From YC2-FULL-38-9 sp964629635 (GTDB taxonomy: Bacteria > Patescibacteriota > Microgenomatia > UBA1406 > GWC2-37-13): a stretch of 51,370 nt of DNA. Below the pieces are notes generated by a model. The model was given only the letters and a program-made list of their open reading frames with translations. It made no database searches and was not told the origin of the DNA. Positions 22,009-30,352 of this stretch are shown piece after piece. The stretch's first letter is position 1. Each line of letters opens with the position of its first letter. The DNA is taken from the NCBI GenBank assembly GCA_964629635.1, contig CAZVQS010000003.1, forward strand, positions 1 through 51,370. Direction: 5' to 3'. The translations under genes were made by a program, and so were the position numbers.

Positions 22009-23505
22009 ATGATCCAACTTGAGAAAAGTGGCTTTCCGGGGAAAGGGGACACGCTGATTTTCTTCCTGTACGAGGGCGACGTAAAAAAAAACTCCTATTT
22101 CGCTCGATTGAACGAACATACTAAAGGATTCCTTGCCCGCAAAGCGGAAAAATTCGAATTTGCAGGCAAAAAAGGCGAGCATATTTGGTCGGAAGGGATC
22201 GGCCCGTATGAACGGATAATCGTATACGGGATCGGCCCTGAAAAGGAACTGACTCCTGCCGTATTCCGTGACGCGCTTGGCAATGCCATCCGTCTCGCCG
22301 CTTCCTCCCGGTCCGATGCGATCTCGTTTTTTTATCCGCATGCGGCGCTTCGCGATCCGTTTGAAGCGGGCAAACAGGCTGCGCTCGGATTTGCGCTCTC
22401 CCAGTATACATTCGACAAGTACAAGAAAAAGGCTGCCGGCCGCAAGGGAGCAGTCCGGGACCTGCGCATTCTTTTTGAGAAAGAAATCCCGAAAGGGTTC
22501 GATGAGGGAGTGCAGTTTGGCCAGACCGTCGCTCACGGGGTAGCCCTTGCCCGTGACATGGTGAACGAACCCGCCTCCGCACTCCATCCGGAACAGCTCG
22601 TGAAGCATGCGTTTGAAATCGAAAAGATGTCCGGCGGCACCGTGAAAGCGGAGGTACTGGGAAGGGACGAATGCGAGCGGCTCGGCATGGGGCTATTCCT
22701 CGGAGTCGCGCAGGGCAGCGACCGTGAGTCGAAATTCATCATCCTGTCCTACGAACCGGACCAAACGAAAAAAGCGAAAAAAACCTGTCTGGTCGGAAAA
22801 TCCATCACGTTCGATTCCGGCGGCATATCGATCAAACCGTCCCCCGGCATGGAGGAGATGAAATCCGATATGGCGGGAGGCGCGGCGGTATTGGGAGTAT
22901 TCAGGATTCTTGCGGTAACGAGACAGGTTAAACGGAACGTATACGGCATCCTGCCCGCCTGCGAGAATATGCCTTCGGGTTCGGCGATCAAACCGGGAGA
23001 TATCCTCACCGGATTGAACGGCAAGACTGCGGAAGTCATCAATACGGATGCCGAGGGAAGGCTTGCGCTTGCGGACGCGGTCGCCTATGCGGAAAAACAC
23101 ATCAAACCGGACGAAATCATTGATCTTGCAACCTTGACCGGCGCCTGCAAAGTCGCGCTCGGGGACGATATCGCCGGCCTTTTCGGGAATGACAGCGCAT
23201 TCAACCGGAAGTTTCTTGACCACGCGAAACGGGAAGGCGAACTGGCATGGGAATTGCCCCTTCACAAGCCGTACCTGTCGCTTCTCAAAAGCCAGGTTGC
23301 CGACATCAAGAACATATCCGGAAAAGGATGGGGCGGCGCAATTACCGGAGCGCTATTCATCGGGGATTTTCTCGAACATACGAAATGGATCCATATCGAC
23401 ATAGCCGGCCCGTCCTATATCACCCACGGTCCGGAAGGTATTATGGGTACGGGAGGCACCGGGTGGGGTGTACTCAGCATTATCAGTTACCTCATGCAAC
23501 CATGA
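22009..23505 (+). CDS. pepA: Leucyl aminopeptidase (M17, cytosol aminopeptidase)
   Basis: 498 residues, the normal M17 length, with an N-terminal macro-like domain and a C-terminal dizinc peptidase. Signatures are GKSITFDSGGISIKP near 262 (metal lysine and aspartate), MKSDMAGGAAVLG, and the family marker NTDAEGRLALADA near 344, followed by DLATLTGAC. It removes N-terminal residues from peptides in the cytoplasm, typically as a hexamer. All metal ligands appear intact. The downstream CBS gene overlaps it by 4 nt (ATGA). In this neighbourhood it may serve peptide recycling, or trim the product of the ATP-grasp/C45 genes. Confidence 0.93.
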   Translation: MIQLEKSGFPGKGDTLIFFLYEGDVKKNSYFARLNEHTKGFLARKAEKFEFAGKKGEHIWSEGIGPYERIIVYGIGPEKELTPAVFRDALGNAIRLAASSRSDAISFFYPHAALRDPFEAGKQAALGFALSQYTFDKYKKKAAGRKGAVRDLRILFEKEIPKGFDEGVQFGQTVAHGVALARDMVNEPASALHPEQLVKHAFEIEKMSGGTVKAEVLGRDECERLGMGLFLGVAQGSDRESKFIILSYEPDQTKKAKKTCLVGKSITFDSGGISIKPSPGMEEMKSDMAGGAAVLGVFRILAVTRQVKRNVYGILPACENMPSGSAIKPGDILTGLNGKTAEVINTDAEGRLALADAVAYAEKHIKPDEIIDLATLTGACKVALGDDIAGLFGNDSAFNRKFLDHAKREGELAWELPLHKPYLSLLKSQVADIKNISGKGWGGAITGALFIGDFLEHTKWIHIDIAGPSYITHGPEGIMGTGGTGWGVLSIISYLMQP

Positions 23506-24569
23506 AGATTCATAACATTCTCAAGACCGACGGTATTGTGAAAGTGGCGCCCAGCGATACGCTTTCTTTTGCCTTGAACAAACTGGGAAGCGCGCATGAT
23601 GCTGCGTTTGTCTTTTCCCATGACGGAAAATACATGGGTGTCATCAACCCCTATTACTGCGTGATCAAGACTTCCTCCCCGGCAAACGCGAAAGTCGAGC
23701 ATGCCCTGTATCATGCACCCCGCATCAAGATGAAGTTCCCCATTTCCAAAGTCGCCCAGCTCATGATCGAATCGAAGATACATCACCTTCCCGTGTTTGA
23801 CGACAAGGAGGAATTCGTCGGGATCGTAACGGCTCGGGGGCTTCTCAAGGCTCTGGAAAACCTCGACATCTTCACGTCCACCATCGCGCAGCTCATCAAC
23901 CGGAAAAAACTTCAGCTTATTACTGCGTTTGAAGACGACTCCCTTGCCTATGCGCTCCAGAAATTCAAACAGTACAAGGTTTCCAAGCTCGTTGTCGTGA
24001 ACAAGGAGATGCGCCTGAAGGGGATTCTCAGTTATTATGACCTTATTTCATACCTGGCGAGCCCGAAGAAACGCGAGAAGCAGGACCGGGCGGGGGACAA
24101 GGTGGGTCTCCAGTCCAAAAGCGTCCGGCATTTCCTGAAAACATACGTCCTGACGCTCAACAGCAACGATTACCTCCGGGACGCGCTTCATCTCATTCTC
24201 GAGAAAAAAATCGGCAGCGTGGTTATCGTTGACGCCAACACGAAACCCGTGAACATCATTACGACCAAGGACCTCCTTTCGATTTTCGTGCGCGAAAGTT
24301 CAAAGGAAAAAATCGAGGTGACGAGCAAAAACCTTTCTCCGGAAAGCCGGAAAAAACTCGGCGGATTTTTCGACCACCTCCGGCTCGGGTTGAAGAAAGC
24401 ACCTGACGTGGAGCATGCGAAAATCATGGTCCAGGAGGAGAAAGGGGGAGGCTTGTTCAAAGTAGTGCTTTCCCTCATTCCGAAACGGGGTCAGGCGAAA
24501 GTCATCAAGGAGGAAGGAAAGAACCTCAACAAGGTATTCAACAAGGTGAAGAAAAAAGAGGACGCGTGA
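23502..24569 (+). CDS. CBS-domain protein with ribosome-hibernation-factor-like C terminus
   Basis: 355 residues. Residues 1-280 contain about four CBS repeats, visible as recurring ISKVAQLMIESKIHHLPV, ALQKFKQYKVSKLVVV and DALHLILEKKIGSVVIV units ending in GI-V-T/S-x-x-D/G-L. CBS pairs bind adenine nucleotides and act as energy sensors. The last about 80 residues (SPESRKKLGGFFDHL through FNKVKKK) resemble the HPF/RaiA fold: a strand with AKIMVQEEKG, then FKVVLSLIP and a final helix KNLNKVFNKV. A nucleotide-gated ribosome-silencing factor is a reasonable inference, not proven. The gene is translationally coupled to pepA through ATGA. Confidence 0.7.
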   Translation: MKIHNILKTDGIVKVAPSDTLSFALNKLGSAHDAAFVFSHDGKYMGVINPYYCVIKTSSPANAKVEHALYHAPRIKMKFPISKVAQLMIESKIHHLPVFDDKEEFVGIVTARGLLKALENLDIFTSTIAQLINRKKLQLITAFEDDSLAYALQKFKQYKVSKLVVVNKEMRLKGILSYYDLISYLASPKKREKQDRAGDKVGLQSKSVRHFLKTYVLTLNSNDYLRDALHLILEKKIGSVVIVDANTKPVNIITTKDLLSIFVRESSKEKIEVTSKNLSPESRKKLGGFFDHLRLGLKKAPDVEHAKIMVQEEKGGGLFKVVLSLIPKRGQAKVIKEEGKNLNKVFNKVKKKEDA

Positions 24570-24583
24570 TATAGAATAAATAC

Positions 24584-26266
24584 ATGGCAAAAAGACGCGT
24601 TCTCCTTGTCCTGATACTTCTTCTCTCCGCATATTTCCGTTTCCAGAATATCACATGGGATTCCGGTTTCCATCTCCATCCGGACGAGCGGTTCCTCACG
24701 ATGGTCGGAAACGCCATGAAAATGCCGCAATCGGTCGGGCAGTATCTTGATCCCGCCGCTTCTCCGTTTAATCCGGTCAATGTCGGACACTCCTTTTTCG
24801 TATACGGGGTATTTCCCGTGGTTCTCAACAAAATAGCAGCGATCGTGTTCGGGAACGACACCTACGAGTTGTTTACCCTGCAGGGCAGGGTGTTTGCGGG
24901 GATGGCCGACATGCTGGTCGTGTACCTCGTGTTCCTGACCGTCCGGATGCTTGAAGAACGTCATACATTCAGCCCAACCCTCAAATACTGGGCGGCGTTC
25001 CTGTATGGCATCAGCGCGCTTCCCATACAGCTGTCCCATTTTTTTGCGGCCGATCCGTTCCTCAACCTGTTCATGTTCGCATCATTTTATTTCAGTCTGA
25101 AATTCCGATATTCCCGCAACTACCGCGATACGGCGCTCTGTGCACTTATGCTCGGGCTTGCGGTCGCGGCAAAAGCGAATGCGGTATTCATGCTTCCTCT
25201 CTGTCTTGTGTTCCTGGCGGCGGGTTTCCTGAAACGGAGGAATATCGGCGAGCTGGCAAGTGTTCTTCTTGTTTTTTTCTCGGTCCTGTATTTTACCGTC
25301 CGTCTTGCGGACCCGTATTATTTCCAGTCTCCGGATCTTTTCGATCCGACCCCCAACCGGGCGTTTGTCGACAACATCCGGATGCTCAAGTCGTTTGAAG
25401 GAAAAGACGTCGTCTATCCGCCTTCCATCCAGTGGATCAATACCAAACCGGTCCTGTTCAGCATGTTTAACCTCGCGCTTTTCGGGCTCGGCCTGGTGCA
25501 GTTCGTTTTGCTTGCGCTTGGTTTTTCTGCGGTCCTGCGCATGAAGCGGTGGGACCTGCGCATCATTGCGGGTTGGGTGCTTGTCATATTCCTGTACCAG
25601 TCCACGCAGTTTGTCAAAGTCCTGAGGTATTTCATCTTTCTGTATCCCTTTTACGCGGTATTTGCCGCTGTCGGTGCGGAACGCTTGTCAACTGTTTTGA
25701 GGAAGCGGTTCCGCCTCCGTACAGACGCCGTGCCGATGGTTCTCATTGCCCTGTGCCTCATCTGGCCGGTAGCGTTTACCTCAATCTACCTGGTGCCCCA
25801 TACCCGGGTGCAGGCATCCCGCTGGCTCAACGAACATGCCCGTAACGGCGCACTCATCGTGTCGGAATACTGGGACGACCACTTGCCCCTGTATTCCGAT
25901 CCCGCTTTGGGTAAGCAGTTTGAAGCGCTCCAGATACCGGTATTCGATCCGGATTCATCCGCGAAATGGGGGAACATCAACCGGGACCTCAAGCGTGCGG
26001 ATTATTATGTGCTTTCGTCAAACAGGGGGTGGGGAAGCATGCCGGCGGTTTCGAAGCGGTATCCGGAAACGACCAGGTTCTATAATGAGCTTTTCGCCGG
26101 AAAGCGGGGGTTTACCAAAGTCGCTTCGTTTTATCCGGCGTATTATCCGTGCCGGATTCTCAACATGGACTGCCCCCGTTTCTTAAGCGACTGGTTTGAC
26201 GAATCGTTTACCGTCTACGATCATCCGACCGTTCATATTTTCAAAAACAATGAGAAGACTGATTGA
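24584..26266 (+). CDS. Multi-pass membrane glycosyltransferase (GT39/PMT-like)
   Basis: 560 residues with about ten hydrophobic segments. The first extracytoplasmic loop has HPDERF (residues 32-37), matching the acidic DE catalytic motif of GT-C enzymes such as protein mannosyltransferases and ArnT, which use polyprenyl-phosphate sugars. The C-terminal about 160 residues form a soluble domain outside the membrane. It probably glycosylates surface polymers or proteins. TAGAAT lies just before the ATG. It overlaps the next membrane protein gene by 17 nt, so the two are coupled. Confidence 0.75.
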   Translation: MAKRRVLLVLILLLSAYFRFQNITWDSGFHLHPDERFLTMVGNAMKMPQSVGQYLDPAASPFNPVNVGHSFFVYGVFPVVLNKIAAIVFGNDTYELFTLQGRVFAGMADMLVVYLVFLTVRMLEERHTFSPTLKYWAAFLYGISALPIQLSHFFAADPFLNLFMFASFYFSLKFRYSRNYRDTALCALMLGLAVAAKANAVFMLPLCLVFLAAGFLKRRNIGELASVLLVFFSVLYFTVRLADPYYFQSPDLFDPTPNRAFVDNIRMLKSFEGKDVVYPPSIQWINTKPVLFSMFNLALFGLGLVQFVLLALGFSAVLRMKRWDLRIIAGWVLVIFLYQSTQFVKVLRYFIFLYPFYAVFAAVGAERLSTVLRKRFRLRTDAVPMVLIALCLIWPVAFTSIYLVPHTRVQASRWLNEHARNGALIVSEYWDDHLPLYSDPALGKQFEALQIPVFDPDSSAKWGNINRDLKRADYYVLSSNRGWGSMPAVSKRYPETTRFYNELFAGKRGFTKVASFYPAYYPCRILNMDCPRFLSDWFDESFTVYDHPTVHIFKNNEKTD

Positions 26267-27803
26267 GCCCTTCATTCTGTTCACCCTTGTTTTCACGGTA
26301 TTTTTTTCCTCATCCGTCGGACTCATGAATTCGGGTGACGCGCCCCAGTATTTTACCGGTGAGGCGCTCCTGAAGCAGGCAAGCCCCGACCTGGCTCCTT
26401 TCAAGGAGGATCCCCATTTTTTCGTGTGGCCCGATTTTTACGAGGACAGCGGCCGGGTGCTTTCCTATCGCGGTTTCACCACAAGCCTCCTTTCGCTGCC
26501 GTTTCACATGGCGGGACGTGTCTTTTCCCCGTTTTTTGAAACCCTCCGTTTTCCCGCGCAGACCGGCACGGAGGGGTTTCCCCGGGAGCTTGCGACCGTG
26601 TCTTTTTTTACCGTGTTTTCCGCGGTTGGCATTATGGTACTTTGGAAAATCATGCGCGAGTCGGGTATCGGAAGATTTTCCCGGACAGCCGCTGTCCTGC
26701 TTGCCGCATTCGGAACGTATATCTGGAAATATTCCTCCTTTTACAGCAGGCACGGGGTAATCGTGTTTCTGCTTGCCCTGTTCCTTTTTTCGTTCTGGCG
26801 GATATTGAGGGGAGACAAAAACCGTTTTGTCCTGGCGGCCCCCGCCGTAATCAGCGCTTTGGCCTTCGGGATAGATTCGATACTTTGCATTTCGCTCCTG
26901 GCTGCGGTTATTCTGTATCATGCCGTCCTGTATTTGGGAAAAAAGCAGCGATTTCTGAAACCGTCGCACCACATTACCGGCGTTTTGGTATTCATGATCA
27001 TCATAATCCTGAACGGGCTGTATTACGGGAACGTCCAGTCGGTCCAGTCCCTGAGCAGCTTCCAGTTTGAGGGCATACCGATGGAAAAAAGATTGGGGGT
27101 TGCGACAAGCGCGCCGCTTCATATTGTCCTGCCGGCGGTTCTCATCAACGCAGGCAAGCTTCCTTCCCAGGCGTTTTCCCATTTCGACACTCTTCCTTCG
27201 GCCGCAGCCGTTTTCACATCGGTCGAATATGCGAAAATCCATGATTTTTACGGCATGTTCGTGTTGTCCCCGTTTCTTGTCCTCGGCTTTGGGTTTCCCT
27301 TGTTCCGGAGGGACCGGCGGATTCTTTTTTTGAACGGAATAAGCGTGTTTCTCTTTTTCCTCAACATGGCGGGAAACGCGAAGTTCTATGCCTTCTGGGG
27401 AGGAAACCAGTATGACATCCGGTATTTTTATCCGTTCTGCATATTACTTGTCATACCGTTTGCGCAGGTAGTCGACGGGATGCTGAAAAAGGGGACAGGA
27501 GTCCGTATCGCAACGCTTCTTGCCGTTGTTTTTACGGGGATATGGTCGATGTTTCAGGGATTCCTTGGCGTCATCGGCATGTATCATCCGTCACTCGGCG
27601 GCGAGCGGCGGATCATGTATGCCGTACGAGATATGATGCGTTATACGCGGGAAGACTATGTGAACGCGGCGTTCATGAACCGGGACAACGCATGGATTGC
27701 GGTTGCCGTGACTCTGTTTGCTTTCAGCCTGTATCTTTTCATTTCCTCCCTTTTTTCAGGACATAAAACACCGCGGCGTGGTTTTTACGGTCGGGCGCAT
27801 TGA
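26250..27803 (+). CDS. Multi-pass membrane protein, probably glycosyltransferase-related
   Basis: 517 residues with about ten to eleven hydrophobic helices. The first loop has MNSGDAPQYFTGEALL, which places an acidic residue after the first helix as in GT-C enzymes, followed by a long loop with WPDFYEDSGRVLSYRGF. No clear DxD or DE motif is present, so the assignment is by topology and context only. The ATG at 26250 starts the first helix and overlaps the previous gene by 17 nt; the upstream frame extension is rejected. The 3' end overlaps the convergent methyltransferase gene by 65 nt, the largest convergent overlap in the window. Confidence 0.65.
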   Translation: MRRLIEPFILFTLVFTVFFSSSVGLMNSGDAPQYFTGEALLKQASPDLAPFKEDPHFFVWPDFYEDSGRVLSYRGFTTSLLSLPFHMAGRVFSPFFETLRFPAQTGTEGFPRELATVSFFTVFSAVGIMVLWKIMRESGIGRFSRTAAVLLAAFGTYIWKYSSFYSRHGVIVFLLALFLFSFWRILRGDKNRFVLAAPAVISALAFGIDSILCISLLAAVILYHAVLYLGKKQRFLKPSHHITGVLVFMIIIILNGLYYGNVQSVQSLSSFQFEGIPMEKRLGVATSAPLHIVLPAVLINAGKLPSQAFSHFDTLPSAAAVFTSVEYAKIHDFYGMFVLSPFLVLGFGFPLFRRDRRILFLNGISVFLFFLNMAGNAKFYAFWGGNQYDIRYFYPFCILLVIPFAQVVDGMLKKGTGVRIATLLAVVFTGIWSMFQGFLGVIGMYHPSLGGERRIMYAVRDMMRYTREDYVNAAFMNRDNAWIAVAVTLFAFSLYLFISSLFSGHKTPRRGFYGRAH

Positions 27804-28527
27804 CGGTTTCGTATACGAGCCGTTCAATGTTCAGCACGCGCGCGATCTGCGGCAGAAGCACCCACTTCCCGAAAAGCGCATACGAGAGAAGCGAAGGGAT
27901 GGAGAAGTAATGAAAAAGGTCAAGGTACTGCGCGTTTTTCCGGTGGAGGTATCCGGTTTTTGAAACGATCGACAAGCCGCTTGAAACGAAAGCCTTATCC
28001 CATCCGTTTTCGGAGAACAGGCTCGTATGGGCCTGAGCGCGGTTCATGTAATTCACGTAGAACTCCCTGAAGATTTTCCTTCCCCAGAGATATTCGTTCC
28101 ATCGTGATGTCATGACGGATGTGATGAAATACCCCCCGGGTTTGAGGATGCGCCTGATTTCAGACAGGGAAAACGCGACATCCGGTATATGTTCAAGGAC
28201 GCAGTTGGACATGACGGTCGCGACGGAATTGGAGGGAAGGGGAATGGTCCGGCCGTCGTACCGGATGAGCTTGCGGTATATCCGGTCTTTTTTCGCCTGT
28301 TCGGTGCGCCGGTTTCCGACGAGATCCAGTCCGATATCGACTGTGCCTTTCCCGAAAACCGTTCCGCAGAAAAATCCATCCCCGCAGCCGAAATCAAGAA
28401 CCGGTTTTTTGACATACCGCATATGTTTCACGAACAGGTCCGCTTCGACCGGGCGGATGAAGGACATGAAAAGAGGGGCGTGGTCCATGTATGTCCGAAT
28501 GAAGCGTTTGAGATTCTGGTCTTTCAT
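27739..28527 (-). CDS. SAM-dependent methyltransferase (Methyltransf_11 type)
   Basis: 262 residues. The SAM site VLDFGCGDG is at 43-51, the acidic tip of strand 2 is in DIGLDLVG near 66, and SNCVLEHIPDVAFSLSEI followed by LKPGGYF is the classical motif of small-molecule methyltransferases. A helical extension (about 170-230) may bind the substrate. It is the last gene of a minus-strand operon after a HAD protein and a GT4 glycosyltransferase, with 4-nt ATGA overlaps, so a role in modifying an envelope glycan or lipid-linked sugar is likely. Confidence 0.85.
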   Translation of the reverse strand: MKDQNLKRFIRTYMDHAPLFMSFIRPVEADLFVKHMRYVKKPVLDFGCGDGFFCGTVFGKGTVDIGLDLVGNRRTEQAKKDRIYRKLIRYDGRTIPLPSNSVATVMSNCVLEHIPDVAFSLSEIRRILKPGGYFITSVMTSRWNEYLWGRKIFREFYVNYMNRAQAHTSLFSENGWDKAFVSSGLSIVSKTGYLHRKNAQYLDLFHYFSIPSLLSYALFGKWVLLPQIARVLNIERLVYETVNAPDRKNHAAVFYVLKKGRK

Positions 28528-29660
28528 CGCTTGAAAATTCTATCATACCCCGCATACGCTTTGTGTATGTCAAACAGTGCTTGTGCATGCTTTTTCAGGG
28601 CAAGCGAGGTGTAGGCGCGCCGGTTTGACAGGACAGCGGCAAGCGTGCGTTTGAGTCCGTTTGCGTCTTTCGGGTTTACCGTCATTCCCATGCCGGTCAC
28701 GGACACGGGTATCCGGACACCGGGGATATTGGAGGCGACGACCGGGGTACCCGCCATCATTGCTTCGGCCTGTACGATGCCGAACGCTTCGGTATGGTTC
28801 ACGGACGGAAGGACCAGTACATCCAGTTTTTCATACAGGGCGGCAAGTTCCCGGTCACTAAGTTTGCCGAGCATCCGGTAAGGGACATGCGCCGATTCCA
28901 GCAGGTCCTTCACGTAATCTCCGTAGGATTTTTCGCCCACGACATCGTTTCCGCCCGGACCCGCCAATAGCAGCATTGCGCCGGGAACCGTTTTTCGCAG
29001 TTTTTTCATTGCTTCGATAAGGTATTCGATGCCTTTTTCCCGTGCGATCCTTCCGACGAATCCGATCCACCGGTGGCCTTTTTTCTGTTTTGCGAGTATC
29101 CTGCCGTAGGCTTCGTCCGGCGTCCTATGGGGAATGCAGGGCAAGACGAAATCCGTCCGCGAAACAAATGGCCGCAGCGATGGGAAACTTTCGAAATAAT
29201 CCTTCGTGTAGGTAACGATCCGGCTGCTCAGGAGAAGCTGCGCATACACGGAGAGGTTGAGTCCGGTTTTGAGGAACCAGCCTGAGATGCTTCCCGTAAT
29301 GTCGACTTTGCAGTTGAAAAGCGTGATGACGGGTACCCCCTGAAGCCGTGCCGCAAGGGCAAGGCCGATCCCTTCGAAATTCGGCGAGTTGAGCAGGACG
29401 CAGTCATAACGTTTTACCCGGCGGTAAAAATACCAGAAGAGGCCGGGACTGATGAATCCCTTGGAAAGCCTTATGAGATAGGGGAGACGCACGGTTTTGA
29501 TTTTGTTCAGGTACTCCAAGCGGGGAAGGTGCTTTTCGTGGGGGAACGTGAACGCAGTGACTTCGTGCTTGCGGGAAAGGTGGGACAACGCGAGGAACGG
29601 GGAAGTCGTGATTCCCGAGACATACGGATAAAAGTACGTGGAAAAATAGAGAATCCTCAT
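28524..29660 (-). CDS. Glycosyltransferase family 4
   Basis: 378 residues. A GT-B enzyme: the N-terminal domain opens RILYFSTYFYPYVSGI (the usual FP..GG-type loop reads PYVSGI here), and the C-terminal domain has FVGRIAREKGIEYLIEAM, LLLAGPG, and the EAFGIVQAEAMMAGTPVVAS donor-site region with the E-x7-E motif. It transfers a nucleotide-activated sugar to a lipid or glycan acceptor on the cytoplasmic side. A longer frame reaches 30074 but overlaps the HAD gene entirely; the ATG at 29660 overlaps that gene's stop by 4 nt and starts the Rossmann strand, so it is preferred. Confidence 0.88.
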   Translation of the reverse strand: MRILYFSTYFYPYVSGITTSPFLALSHLSRKHEVTAFTFPHEKHLPRLEYLNKIKTVRLPYLIRLSKGFISPGLFWYFYRRVKRYDCVLLNSPNFEGIGLALAARLQGVPVITLFNCKVDITGSISGWFLKTGLNLSVYAQLLLSSRIVTYTKDYFESFPSLRPFVSRTDFVLPCIPHRTPDEAYGRILAKQKKGHRWIGFVGRIAREKGIEYLIEAMKKLRKTVPGAMLLLAGPGGNDVVGEKSYGDYVKDLLESAHVPYRMLGKLSDRELAALYEKLDVLVLPSVNHTEAFGIVQAEAMMAGTPVVASNIPGVRIPVSVTGMGMTVNPKDANGLKRTLAAVLSNRRAYTSLALKKHAQALFDIHKAYAGYDRIFKR

Positions 29661-30235
29661 GTGCGTTTTCTGATGGCCCGCCTGATGTATTCGACCGCTT
29701 TTTTCAAATAGGGATAGCGGCGGGGATAGTATACGCCCTTGTCGAAAATATTGTATATCCAGAGTATGGTAGTTTGCGTTTTTCCTTCCACGTACCTGAC
29801 GATATCCAGATTGTCCTCCACGAAATAATCGAGCTTGAGCTTGTTGATGAGGCGGGCCTTGAAAAGGTGCGGCTGTTCGTCCTTTGCGTTGTAGTGGATT
29901 TCCGTGAAGACGGAGCCGAAGCCGTTTTTTTCCGCCCATTTGAGGAGTTCCGGTCCGAGGAAGCTGTAGCGCGCGGTGATGATGTACGCCTTGATTTTTT
30001 TCTGCTTCACCAGTTCGCTTATTTGGGAAAATCCGGGAGCGATGAAAATGCTGGATTTGTGGATGAGTCTCCACAGCCGTTTCTCCAAATCGGTTTTCGG
30101 GTAATAGAAGGCGAGTTTCTTTTTGTGGAGAAAGGCGCGCTTGAAAAACGAGATCACCGGCCGCGCGATGCGGACGGGGTTATAGAGAAGCACACCGTCG
30201 AGGTCGAAACCTACCTTTATCGGATTGGACCGCAT
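29657..30235 (-). CDS. HAD-superfamily hydrolase
   Basis: 192 residues. Motif I FDLDGVL is at 10-16, motif II is the threonine in YIITARYS near 78, and the late acidic site is in YFVEDNLDIVRY near 138. The order suits a small phosphatase or 5'-nucleotidase-like protein with a helical cap between 20 and 65. The substrate is unknown; as the first gene of a sugar-transfer operon it may act on a sugar phosphate or polyprenyl phosphate. TAAAAT (30245-30250, minus strand) lies 9 nt before the ATG. It is divergent from the Lgt-like gene. Confidence 0.78.
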   Translation of the reverse strand: MRSNPIKVGFDLDGVLLYNPVRIARPVISFFKRAFLHKKKLAFYYPKTDLEKRLWRLIHKSSIFIAPGFSQISELVKQKKIKAYIITARYSFLGPELLKWAEKNGFGSVFTEIHYNAKDEQPHLFKARLINKLKLDYFVEDNLDIVRYVEGKTQTTILWIYNIFDKGVYYPRRYPYLKKAVEYIRRAIRKRT

Positions 30236-30271
30236 AATTCATGTATTTTATCAAAGTCGGCTGTTTTTTGA

Positions 30272-30352
30272 TATACTATAAATCAAGTCGTTAGCCGCCG
30301 GTAACCCGTTAGTAAATTTGTGTTCGGCCATTTGCTAACGGCATGCGGCCTT
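30272..30352 (+). promoter_or_regulatory. Promoter and switch-like leader of the Lgt-like gene
   Basis: TATACT (30272-30277) is followed by a leader of about 70 nt. CCGTTAGTAAAT (30306-30317) pairs with ATTTGCTAACGG (30330-30341) in a 12-bp hairpin containing one G-U pair. CGTTAGC (30289-30295) can instead pair with GCTAACG (30334-30340), which excludes the first hairpin. The hairpin ends 11 nt before the ATG at 30353. Two exclusive folds suggest control of translation or transcription, but no ligand domain is recognised. Confidence 0.5.
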
